A stretch of 64,000 nucleotides of DNA. It comes from Globodera rostochiensis. Lineage: Eukaryota > Nematoda > Chromadorea > Rhabditida > Heteroderidae. The stretch is from positions 930,001-994,000 of the forward strand of contig JAEVLN010000019.1 in the NCBI GenBank assembly GCA_018350325.1. The letters run 5' to 3'. Below are positions 50,047 to 60,831 of the stretch, one piece after another. Under the pieces are notes generated by a model. It made no database searches. It had not been told where the DNA came from and saw only the letters and a list, made by a program, of their open reading frames with translations. The position numbers and the translations under genes are program-made. Each line of letters opens with the position of its first letter. Position 1 is the stretch's first letter.

Positions 50047-50060
50047 GCTTCCATGGCAAC
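50047..50060 (+). promoter_or_regulatory. X-box (RFX/DAF-19 site)
   Basis: GCTTCCATGGCAAC fits RYYNYYATRRNRAC at every position and is 206 nt upstream of the coiled-coil gene's ATG. X-boxes within about 250 nt of the ATG mark ciliary genes controlled by the RFX factor DAF-19 in nematodes. Confidence 0.75.
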
Positions 50061-50265
50061 AGAACGAAGTCCCAATAATTGTGCCGGATGCTTTTTCAAA
50101 AGTAATTCGAAGAAAGCAGAAAGCTCATCGGCGCTCTTTCACTTTGGCCTTCGCTGTCCGTCGTCCACCCGCCGAAGGCCGTCCGTCCGTTGCCTCTGGC
50201 CTTTTGTCCTGCCGCTAACTGAAAAATAATCCTCCGCCCCCCCCCCCGCCCCATCCTTTCGGATA

Positions 50266-53200
50266 ATGGCCCTTAATGAGTCCCCGGAGGGGGAAGACAA
50301 TGCCAATGCCTTCGGACGGCTGGCCGATGCCCTGAGAGAGGGCGGCGACACCACGCAGTCCCTGTCGGAGGCAATTGAAAACGGAGACCCGGAACAGTTG
50401 CAGCATTGGTACGAGCTGATCTCGGAGGTTTTTAAATTGAACTGTTCGAATGCCATCCATCCATTCTTTCCACGGCAGGTGCCATTCGAAGGGCTGCAGG
50501 AAAGACTTGGCCATTACGAATTTGTCGAATTATTGCGCGCTGTGCATTTGCTGATGCAGTGGGAACACGCGCAGGCGGAAGAACTTAAAGTATGCCAGAT
50601 TTAAACAACGAACAAAATTAATTGGTTTTTGAGACGACGGCATCCATTTTAGCAATTAAGCAATTTTGAACAGTTTTAATTATGAATTGGAATTGGAATT
50701 GAGTCCATTTGAGGAGGTTGTTGACCGCGAGGCGGCCGAGTCGGCAGAACGGGAGGAGAATTGGAAGGCCGAGAGGGAGGCGCTAAAGGCCGAATTAAAT
50801 GCGTTGAAAGAACGGAGTGTTTCTGCCGGTGCCGGAATCGATGTGAACGAAGCCTTTCGGGTGGAAATTGGCGCTTTGTCAGCGGAGAACGCGCAGTTGA
50901 AGCAACTCGGCAGGGAAAGGGACAGGCAAATGGCGCAAATGGGCGATCGGACGGACGAATTGGAGGAGCGTCTGCAGGAGGCCGAACGGGAGAAAGCTTT
51001 GCTTACCGGAAATGTACGGGGAGGGGCTTTAACTCATTCCATTGTGGGCGTGGCCCATTCTAAGCCATCCCTTAGGGGGACAATCATTGCGTGCCTGAAT
51101 TTGGGGATTATTGTAAGGAAGCGGCGGCAGCTGGCTGGGACGATTAAAACGCCTAAGGCGAAGGCTTAAGTGATTCACAAGAGGGGCAGACGACTTGTGG
51201 GACGCCCCGGTAGATCGGACGGTAAAAGCATTGGTTTGGGTGTAAAGCTAATCATTGCACCGAAGGTCGTGGGTTCGTTTTTTGTCCGGGGCGAGCCGGC
51301 TTTGTTCGATCGCAATTCGTTCTAAATTTAATTAATCAGTTTAGCAAGCCCAACTGGAGGATAACATTCGTGAACTTAACCGAAGGCTGAACACCCAAAG
51401 TGAGGCAAATCAGCAGGGAGCCGAATGGGAGGCCCGTAAACTTCGGCAGCGCAATGAGCAAGCTCTGGTATTAAGTGAACAGGTAATTACCTAATTGTTT
51501 TTATAATTCAATTAATTATAAGCAATTAATAAATTAATAGTTAAGGTTCGCGAATTGGCCGCACAAAATGATGAACTCCGCGCGGAAGGGAGCCGATTGA
51601 GTGGCGCATTGGAAGAGGCCACCGAATTGTTAAAGCAAAACACGGCACGATTTGTTGAATTCAATGAACAGTTTGAAGAGGCGCAAAAACAATTGGAACA
51701 ATTGAGGGCCGACACTTTTCAGTTGCGGGAATTGTTGGCGGAGAAAGAAAAGGTACAAAAGATTCGAACCCGACATCATTAGCCTGGAAGGCTAATGTTC
51801 TAGCCATTGCATTATAAATGAATGATTCAAATATCCGTCGAAGGCACTGAAAGAACGGTCGGTAAGTGTTGAGCTGAGTGGCAAAGAATTTGGCGATGTG
51901 ATGCAAGCGAAGGATGTACTGCTCGAGAAACAGCGGGTTCAAATGCAGCGGATTGAAGCGGAGCTGGACGAATGCCGCTTCCATCTGGAAACGGCCATCA
52001 AACCGGACCATCAAAAGGAAGAGGAGTTAGAACGGCTTCGGTTGGAGCTGATGAAAGCCACGGAAACGGCACGAAAACTGTTCGGAGTGGCACTCATGGA
52101 AGAGGGGGAAAAGGGCGCTGGAGGGCGAGCCAACGGCGGGACTGAAGATGGCACGGTGGGAGAGCTCCGACTGAGACTGATTCAGCTGGACCAGCAATTG
52201 GAGGAGCGAGACCGATGCCTGGAGGAAAAAGGCCGGTTGGAACAGAAGTTGGAGCAGGCCTTAGAGCAGAAGGACTTGCAAATTGCGCGACTACTCACTG
52301 AATGCCAACGTTACAGAAAAGTACGGAGGGCGAAGGCTAATGAATTGTTTTGTGCAAATTCGTTTAGATGGCCTTCGGCGATGCAGAAGGGGAAATGATG
52401 CGAATTGAAAAGCAATTGGAATATCGGAACAAACAAATTGAACAACTGAACAGACGATGTTCAGAAATGCAAATAGAGTTGGAGCAGTACATTGGGGACG
52501 AAGAGCAAACAGAGAAACTGAGAAAGGGAGAGACTGAGGAAGTTGACGAGGGCGAGAGAAAGCCGAAGAGGAGGCGAGTTACCATAAAGGAAGAAGAGGA
52601 GGAACAAGAAAAGGAGACGGAGGAGGAAGTGGAAGAGAAAGAAGAGAATGGTGAGGAAGAGTACAAAGAAGAAACAATAGAAGAAGAGGAGGAAAGAGAA
52701 GAGAAATCAGAGACAAGTGAAAAGGAGGAAAAGGAAGAGAAACCAAAGGAAAAAAGAGAGAAGAAATCGGAGAAAGAAGAAACGATGGGCAAAAAAAGAA
52801 AGTCCAGAGAGCATCTTCTTCGAGAAGCAACCGACGTGCAGTCACTTCATGGCGAGATCACTCGATTGATTCGAGTTGCTGAACATTCATTAATTGGGAT
52901 GGAAATTACGAATTTTGTTGGTTTTAGGAGATGGAAGGGGTGGAGGCCGAGATGGACGGGCTGAGGAAGCAGTACACGGAAAGGGGGACGTTTCTGATAA
53001 GAGCCAAGGAGACCGAGGCGAAGGCATGGAGAGAGGTCGACAAACTCAAGGAGTTGTTGCTGTTCAACGACGGGGACGAAGGGAAAGACCCGCTGGAAAG
53101 GTTGGAACTTCCAGCAGAAGAAGAGAAGGAAAGCGACCGCGTCGACCCCTTCACGGAGGTCGTCGAATGGATTATTTTGACACATTTTGGCACATTTTGA

Positions 53201-56200
53201 CATTTTTGTTTGGTTTTTAGTTGCGCCGCAGGGAGAGAATGGAGGCGTTGGAGTTGGAGAACGCGGAATTACGCCGTTTTGTCGAAAACGTCGCCGAAGG
53301 CGCCGCGGACGAAAGGGAACGGCGAATGGCGGAAGGGACGCGCCGATTGCTTTTTTTGGCCGTTCGGGAGGCCAAATTGGAGCGACGGCTCCAAATCAGC
53401 CAGCGATTACGCATGGCAATGTGCCAAGGTATGGGCGGGCGGTCGAGAAGGAAAAGCATTTGGCTTCTCGTGGGATGGATATAAAAAGGGCGGATTAAAG
53501 CCATAAAAGGGGGGGGGGGGAATTGAATGTTTGGCCAATTCGCCTCCCTCAAATTTAACACAGAAATGGGGGCAATGAAGGGCCGGCTGCACCGCGTAAT
53601 GACTGGCGAGGTTAGTTGAAGCGAATTGGCCGCATCTTTCAAGGCCACCGCCCAGTGAAATTGCGCGTGGATTGGCAGAAAGAATGCGGTTTAGGAGTCC
53701 AGATCCCGCCAGCTTTTGCTGGAGAACGAGGCGAAGCTGTTCGAGTTGGTTCGTCTCCAAAATGCGCTGCTCCACTCCGTGCCCGTCAACGAGTACAATC
53801 GGCTTCTTCGAGAACATAAACGCCTTTTGCGCGACAAATTTCTGTCCCCATCGTCCGACTTGGGCTACCATTCAGAAACGGAGGAGAAGCCGGGGGACAA
53901 CTTCGTGCACAAATTGTATGGGGAGCAGAATTTGGACATCAGTCGAACGGTCGGAGGTCAGTCGTCGGGGGGTGTTCTTTGACTTGAATTTGATGGCTTT
54001 AGATTTTGTCCCTCTTCACGTCGAATGTCGTCGACTGCGCGAGCTGAACGATTTGTTGAGCGGACAAAACGACTCGTTGAACAAGGAGACGGAGAAGTTG
54101 AAGGCGGAACTGAACGAACTGAACGCCTTTCTGGACGACATCGAAGCAGAAACGGAGCTGAAGTCGATGTGTCAGTGGGCGAGGGGCCAACTTCTTTCGA
54201 TCGATCAATCACTTTAAGTGGCTAACATCGAACGACGTTTCCTCCAGGCACTAAGAGAACAATTTGAGTCCGGAGAAGAGAGGGAAACTTTGCAGCGCGA
54301 GTTGCGGAGGAGTGAACGCAATTTTAGGTTCTCAATTCTGTTGTAAATGATAATTAGGGTTCATTTGAAAGTGGCTAATGTATTTATATATAATTAATTA
54401 ATTACATAAAAATAATTGCGCTGATTTAGCGGAAAAATTATTTAGTGAAGCGCGCGAACTTTGGCTGAACGAACGCCGTCGTCTCGTGGACACCGTCGGC
54501 CATCTCCACGCGGCGCTGCAACGTCTTCATCGAGACCAATTGCTGACCGTTCCCGGCTCTGTTCACGTTACGACAGCGCAATTGGAAGCGTTGGCCACCC
54601 ATTTGAGGAGGGCACATTTGAAAGAAAAAGAGTTGAGTGAGAGAGAGAAAGAGGTGGAGGAGAGGGCAAAAGAGAAGCAGAAGGACGAGAGTGCCCTTCG
54701 GGCACAGAGGACGGCCCTGGAGGCGATCATGGACAGAGACTACGAACTGCGAGCGGTGCACGCCGCGCTGCAGGGGTACGTACTCAACGAGTTGACGCTT
54801 AGTGCGCAGCTGCAGCAGACACGCAAAAGGGTAATTTAACATTAATATTAATAGGCAAAAGCATCAAAAATGAATTCGTTTAGTTAGAAAAAGCGGACAA
54901 GGAATTGGGGGAACGGATGGAGGAATTGGACGAACTGAGAGAAACACTGACAACCTTTCAATATGTCCAAGCGATTGATCTGCAACAATTGGAACGGCAA
55001 ATCGAAGAAAGGGGGCGGGGCGAAGGGATGCCAAAATGGACGGAAGAGAAAGGCGCGGTGAACGGGGCGAAGAGGACGGAGGAAGGAGGCGAGACCAAAG
55101 AGGAGCGAGACCAGCAACACCACCAACAGCACAACCAGCAACACCACCAACAGCAACACCACCAACAGCACAACCAGCAACACCACCAACAGCCCAACCA
55201 GCAACACCACCAACAGCATCAAACGGCGGATTATGGGAGGGGGGAGGCAAAATGGGACGGAATTGGAGACGGACAGCGGCGGCGAAGAGGCGGCGACAGA
55301 ATGGTGTTAATGGTCGACAATTCGGCGGAATGGGCTGAGCAGTTGAAGCAAGTGCAGGAACAGGCCAAACTCTGTGTGGACACTTATAAGGTCTCTCCTC
55401 ATCTGCTGATTGTAGTGCAATGTCGACTAAATTCGTCTCATAAATTCATTTTAATTAATTCTCTTAATTTAATTATTACCTCAAAGGAACAATTGGAAAG
55501 TCGAGAGAAAACGTTGGATGACTATCGTCAATTGGTTGAACAACTTCGAGTCGAACTTAGCGATGTACACAAAAGAACGGAAGCGGAAGAAAGAAAGTCC
55601 ACCAAAGAGCAAAAAGAAGTGGGGACGACCAAAAGTGCGGCGATGGAAGAGTTGGAAGCGCGTGAAGCGGAAGAAAGGTGGGAACGGCGGACGCGGGCGT
55701 TGGAGAGGGCGTTGCGCACTTTGGAGGAGGAGAACATGGAGCTGGACAGGGAGCGGGCCAGCCTCGACGAGATGCTCAGGGCGTTCAGGGAAGAGAAGGA
55801 GGAGGAACGACGGAGGCAACAGCTGAGGAGACATGTCAAAGTGCAGGTGAACGACATAAGGGAAAAGCTGATCGATTAATCGGAGACGGTTGGGTGATCG
55901 GGAAACTGAGGCAAATAACAAAAATTGTAGGTAAATATAAAAACGACGGCACCTTCCGTTGGAAAGAAAGGAGGAAACTCGGCGAAAGGCGGGGAGAGGA
56001 AAAGCATTGGCTCACAATCGGCGGAAGAGAGAAGCATCGAACAGAAAGAGGACGATGAGGAGGTGGAGGAGGTGAAAGAGGAAGAGGAAGACGAAGAAGA
56101 AGCAGAAGAAGAGAGCGGCAGCAGTGCCACCGATGGTGGAGGCTCCGATTCCGGCACTGTCGAGGACTTTGAACATAAGCGGCAAAATGGACGTGAGGGC

Positions 56201-57956
56201 TCCACAAAGAGCAGTTCCGGTGGGCAAATTGATCAAAAACTGCTTAATGTATTCTTTCACATTGGCAACAGTGGGGGGAAATGCGTCGCGGAGGAGCAAA
56301 GCGAGCACGCGAACAATTGCAGCACAACGCCCGTCGGCGGTCGCCGCCGGAGGGGAGACAGCGGACGCGCAAGGCATCGAAACGATTGTATTGCGGCACA
56401 GAAATGAGACGCGGCGGTTGAGAATGCGAGTGATGGAGTTGGAGAGGAGGAACAAAGTGAGTCAGAGGCATGGGAAGAGCCAAATTCAACCTCCAAAAAA
56501 AGGAACTGTCCGAGCAGTACACTTCGCTTCGTGAACGGTCTCGGCTGTCGATGCGAACACGTCCACCGCCTTCTGCTGGCGACAGAGATAACGTCAGCGA
56601 TGCTCTCCGGAGAGAGAATGAGCGTCTTCACAGACAGAACGCCAACCTGAACAAATCGCTGGAGGCGCAACGTGAAGAGGCGGAACAAATTGCTATACGG
56701 CTGAGGCGGATGGAAACGCACGGACGCGTGCACGCGGAAGCGTGGGAGGAGCGGAAACGGCTGGAGCGGACTGTGGCAATGTTGCGGAAGCGTCTGGGAG
56801 AGGGCGCTGAACGCGAGCAATTGCTTCAGGAGCGACTGGAAAGGCGGGAGAGGCACATCGAACAGTTGGGCAGGGAGCAAAATGTTCGACTTGCGGACGG
56901 GGAGCGCGTTCAGACGGCCATAACGCAGTGGCGGGCGAAGGCGACCGAATTGGAGCAGCGCGAGAGGACGCTGGGCCAAGAGAAAGTTCTGCTGGCTGAG
57001 CGGTGCAACGAATTGACACGAAGGCTCGAAACAATGGCACGCGAATACGCAAAAAGCCAAAAACGACTGGCCGAGCTGATAAAGGCGCAACAGAAAGAGC
57101 AGCAGCAGCAGCATGAAGATGAGGAAGTACTCAGAAAGGTCAAAACGGATAACAATAAATTTTTGTGGGCGACCCCCGAAGAGATTGCAACAGTTTTAGG
57201 TGCCATTCTTTTAGGGTTCACATTTTTGTGTTCTGCCCGTCATAAATGAATTTATTTTGAAAGAAAGTTTAATTTCAGAAATCACCGCCCCAAAAACTGA
57301 ACAGAAAAGAAGCACAAACTCAGACACCGCCGGCCAAAGTGCCAAATGCGGCGCCAACATTTGTTGTAAATGCCGGAGAGCGCATAAATGTCGAGAGAAT
57401 TCGATCGGCCCCGCCAAGTGGCAAAATGGAGCAATTGGAGGAGGCGTGCAAATGGCGGGAGACGAACTTGGGGGAATTGCGTGAACATAAAGAAGTCCGT
57501 GCCGAAAATCAGTCCTTGCTGAAAAGACTGAGGCGGGTGAGTTGTTGGGGGAATCGGCCAGACTTTGTTCAACAACAAATTCGTTTTTATCAAAGTCGCA
57601 GAATTTCAATTCGTTCAGGCGGAACTTCTTCAGCGAGAAGCCAACGAACGATTTGAGTCCGTGCAAGAAGCAAAAGAGCGGCTGTTAACGGATTACAACG
57701 CTTTGCTGCGCTTGGAAAAGCGGAGGGCACTTCGAGAGGAGGAGGAGTCGATGGGAATGGCACTTCTCAAGGACAAATTGGAGGCCAAGGAGCGCGAGGT
57801 GACCACACAGGTTGGCTTTTTTGGCCAATGCCTTGAAGACGGCACAATAACATTATCCAGCGGCATCGAATCATCGATTTGGAAGGCAAAGTGTGGCACA
57901 TGGAAATGGCAATGGAAGAAAAGAGGCAAAGAAACGTGAAAATAGTGACCAAGTGA
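50266..57956 (+). CDS. large coiled-coil protein, CEP290-like (ciliary transition zone)
   Basis: About 21 exons: 50266-50589, ~50661-51013, 51345-51482, 51546-51752, 51844-52320, 52368-52874, 52928-53158, 53221-53428, 53564-53610, 53695-53956, 54003-54170, 54219-54327, 54446-54830, 54884-55390, 55487-55846, 55931-56192, 56272-56456, 56503-57138, 57279-57536, 57619-57810, 57861-57956; about 1,970 residues. All junctions fit in phase except exon 1-2, which I could not resolve. After a short globular N-terminus (VELLRAVHLLMQWEHAQAEEL, similar to the start of CEP290) it is almost all heptad-rich coiled coil. Exceptions are an E/K-rich stretch (52500-52790) and a Gln/His repeat (55111-55219). LESREKTLDDYRQLVEQLR resembles a CEP290 segment. 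The X-box upstream supports a cilium role. CEP290 tethers membrane to the transition-zone microtubules. Another long centrosomal coiled-coil protein is possible. Confidence 0.65.
51204..51292 (+). pseudogene. tRNA-like sequence in intron 2 of the CEP290-like gene
   Basis: A perfect 7-bp acceptor-like stem, GCCCCGG with CCGGGGC, encloses 75 nt with an A-box-like TAGATCGGACGG and a partial B-box (GGGTTCG). The anticodon arm is enlarged and the T stem is poor, so it is a decayed tRNA or a tRNA-derived SINE head. Confidence 0.5.
51757..51830 (-). pseudogene. tRNA-Gly(TCC)-like sequence filling intron 4 of the CEP290-like gene
   Basis: On the minus strand, CATTAGCCTTCCAGGCTAATG forms a perfect anticodon hairpin with TCC in the loop; GGGTTCGAATC is a B-box and AATGGCTAGAAC an A-box remnant. 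No acceptor stem pairs. It occupies nearly the whole 91-nt intron. Confidence 0.55.
55111..55219 (+). repeat. CAACACCACCAACAG coding repeat (Gln/His)
   Basis: 15- and 21-nt units in frame inside exon 14 of the CEP290-like gene, encoding QQHH/QQHN runs. Confidence 0.85.
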
Positions 57957-58465
57957 ATTAGCATATCATTAAGGCTTTCATCGCATTATGCACATTAATT
58001 AATAAAGTAAAGCGGCCGCCAGGCTCTTTGGTCACCACTTTCTCCCCGGAAGCGTTCAGTTCGTTGCCGTCAGTCATAACTTATTTAGGTTCGAAAAATG
58101 CCGAAATAGGCACTTAAATGGGTGAAGTGCCAAAGTGGGGCTCAACTTTCGATCTTTAACCCGTCGATTCGAATTACTAATCTTTCTTTTTTCATAAGTT
58201 CTGTTCCATCTGTAAAAGTTTTCTCTCCTTTAATTATCGTGCCGGTCGGAGGACTTTCTGCCTCTCCGCACAACCAAACTGAACTGGTCTGCTTGTTTAC
58301 GCCAAACCCGCGAAGTTTGACCCGCCGATGGAATTAATATTCAAATTAATCCCTCCCAAAACGCGGGCAAAGTGATCATTCTGAAGGAATCTCCCGCCGA
58401 TTGCTCTCTCCGTTATTCTCATTCATTCAACAAATTGAATTCGTTCAAAGGGTCAGCACCGAACG
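57957..58465. other. intergenic
   Basis: No gene supported; an open frame at 58122-58337 on the + strand has no recognisable features. Confidence 0.5.
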
Positions 58466-60066
58466 ATGGATTCTCTTTTCCTGCTCTTTCCTCTAATAAA
58501 TGCTGTGAGTTTTTTGTTGCTTTGAGAAGGTTAAGCCTCGGGACAGAGAAAGCCGAACCCCCTAAAAGTGCCGGCTCCCCCCCCCCTCTCCCCCCCCCGG
58601 GGCGACCTTTGTGACCGCTTTTGTGCCAACTCCCCCCCCCCACAGCTAAATTCGATCCGTTCCCTTTAAATTTAAGCTGCTGCTGCTTATCGTCGTTGCC
58701 GAACTTCCGTTAGATTCTGAGTCGGAGATGCGTACGATTGTGAGTCAAGTGAACGAGGCCAACATCGGTTGGACTGCGACGGTTTATCCGAAATTTGCAC
58801 GGATGAGCAAGAACCAAAGAAAGCGTTTGAACGGATTGGCCGTGATGGACCCGCAACGGAGGGCAAATCAACGCAAAATGGCGCCGGAAACGCCGCTTAC
58901 GATGGCTCTGGAAAAAATACCGCGCGAGTTTGACTCGTCCGTCAAATGGCCTAAATGTGCCGAAGTGATCAGAAGCATCCGCGATCAGTCCCATTGCGGC
59001 GACTGTTGGGCCGTTGGGGCTGCGAGTGTTTATTCAGATCGGCTATGCATCAAATCGGACGGACGCATCAAAGTGAGCGCGTCCGAGATCGACATTGCCA
59101 GCTGTGCCCTTGGGGAGGGAGAGGACGGGTGAGTAGAAAGGGCGGGGGTCCAATAAATGGCTTCTCGAGACTGATAGGGGGGGGTCCAATAAATGGCTTC
59201 TCGAGACTGATAGGGGGGGGGTCCAATAAATGGCTTCTCGAGAGTGATAAAATCCGGTCCTCAAATGGCTTCACTTCCTTTTATGAAGTTGCCTTGGAGT
59301 GGAGGACCTGTCACCCGGCTGGGAGTTCATCCACAAATTTGGAGTTGTGTCCGGTTCGGGCTTTCGACTTCGCAAGGGTTGCAAGCCGTACCCCTTCCCC
59401 CCATCGGCCGAAGCCGTCGACTTTTTCGCGACTCCCGTCTGCGAAAAGAAATGTTTTGAGAACTTCACGGAAAAGACATACGAACAGGACAAATTGTTCG
59501 GTGAGCCGAAAAAAGGGGGTAGCCCAAAAACCAGCAAAAATGCCAGAAACTCCCTGACTGGCAACCGGAGTCGAATTATTTTGATTAAACCAATTACCCA
59601 TCCCGCGCACCCCCAGGGGATTGACTGTAAATGCCATTTGCCCCGTGCCAGGCACCCCCGTCGTTCTTCAATCGAGTGACAATGCGCGCATTGTGCAACT
59701 GATCCAGCAAGAGATGATCGCCAGAGGGCCTGTCGAGGTGGGCTTTCTCATCTACACCGACTTCTTCTCCTACCACAGCGGAGTGTACAAGGTTGGACCA
59801 GGACAAATTTCCCACGGGACGGGAGATGGTCCCACAAAATAACAATTAACCCGTCCACCAAGCACACTTGGGGCTCTCTCGAGGGAGCTCACGCGGTCAA
59901 ATTGGTCGGTTGGGGCGTGGAGAAGGGCGAGCCGTACTGGCTGGTCGCCAATTCGTGGGGCGAAGACTGGGGAGAGCACGGCTTCTTCCGCATCCGACGC
60001 GGCACCAATGAGGCGGAATTCGAAGGGCTGGTGGACCCATACGCAAGTGACCCCCGTGTGGACTGA
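58466..60066 (+). CDS. cathepsin B-like cysteine protease with reduced occluding loop
   Basis: Five exons: 58466-58504, 58677-59128, 59289-59500, 59652-59791, 59863-60066; 348 residues. A signal peptide is split over exons 1-2 ([13 protein letters not shown], then LLLLIVVA). The propeptide carries [15 protein letters not shown], typical of cathepsin B. The mature enzyme starts near [12 protein letters not shown]. Catalytic residues are the Gln in [10 protein letters not shown], Cys about 123, His about 291 ([11 protein letters not shown]) and Asn about 311 (ANSWG). GCKPYPFPP and TPVCEKKC flank the occluding loop, but the loop is only about nine residues (SAEAVDFFA) and lacks the Cys-His-His core, so dipeptidyl-carboxypeptidase activity is probably lost (inference). 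Intron 2 has a 3-copy minisatellite. It is likely a secreted or lysosomal, possibly digestive protease. Confidence 0.93.
59142..59247. repeat. intronic 37-bp repeat, three copies
   Basis: GGGGGTCCAATAAATGGCTT followed by CTCGAGACTGATAGG, three times, in intron 2 of the cathepsin gene. Confidence 0.9.
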
Positions 60067-60337
60067 TTGAAGATGATGGACGACGATGATTAAGATTTAC
60101 TCACAAAGAATGAATGGGAGGTGTTATATACTGAATGACAAATATCAAACGAAAATCATTAATAGAAAGGGCATCAAAGAGTAAGTTGATCTTCTTCTTT
60201 TCCTACCAGACAACGCGCAACCTCCGCTTGAAAACGCCCAAATTCTTCCTAAAACATTTTTGTATAAACAAACATTTGAACCTCTTCAAGCGCCTTTATT
60301 GGGACTTATAAAAAAGATCGGGCAAAAAGTGTCGGCA

Positions 60338-60745
60338 TTAATCTAAACGACTGACCAATTGGATGGCCACTCGGCCACTTTTGACCAAAGCGTCGATTCC
60401 TTTCCTTGCGGCTGAACATTTGGCTTCGCGAAGGCTCTTTTCCGGACATCCAGACGCGGTCCCCGCAATTGTGTCGACGTTGACGATGTAATTTATAAAA
60501 AAAAAAATATGAAATTAACGCAAAATGCATTCGAAAATTGTCGAGATTTATGATACCCAGTTGCCTCGTCCACTATCTCCGCATAGGACAGCACAAATTT
60601 TTCGCGATCCGCAATTTCTTTTAGCAATTGAATTGGACTTTTGGCGGCGATTGCGAGTAGAAAATGAGTCTTTGGATCCAGCGATTCACTTGGATGCAAC
60701 GTCAGAAGATAGTGATGAGATGTTCGAGCATTTGTCTGATGAATT
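60338..60745 (-). CDS. dsRBD segment, probable 3' exons of the dsRNA-binding gene
   Basis: On the minus strand, exon-like sequence from about 60743 down to about 60555 encodes LDPKTHFLLAIAAKSPIQLL, then KEIADREKFVLSYAEIVDEATG. After a gap, 60482-60338 encodes YIVNVDTIAGTASG, KSLREAKCSAARKGIDAL and a stop. Together they have the dsRBD order (SPIQLL helix, three strands, then the REAKCSAA helix). The gap looks like an intron with a GTATCA donor, but no AG precedes the resumption; only a T-run and ATAAAT are there. A minus-strand poly(A) signal follows at about 60296. It may be the end of the gene at 60832-62283 (through a GTGGTG donor near 60885), a separate gene, or a decayed copy. Confidence 0.45.
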
Positions 60746-60831
60746 TATTATATTTCATTATTTGGTAGAGAATTTGTAGTTTTAAAAGAAACGTGAAACA
60801 ACAAAAATTGGTAATTTCCTAAATTTTAGAG

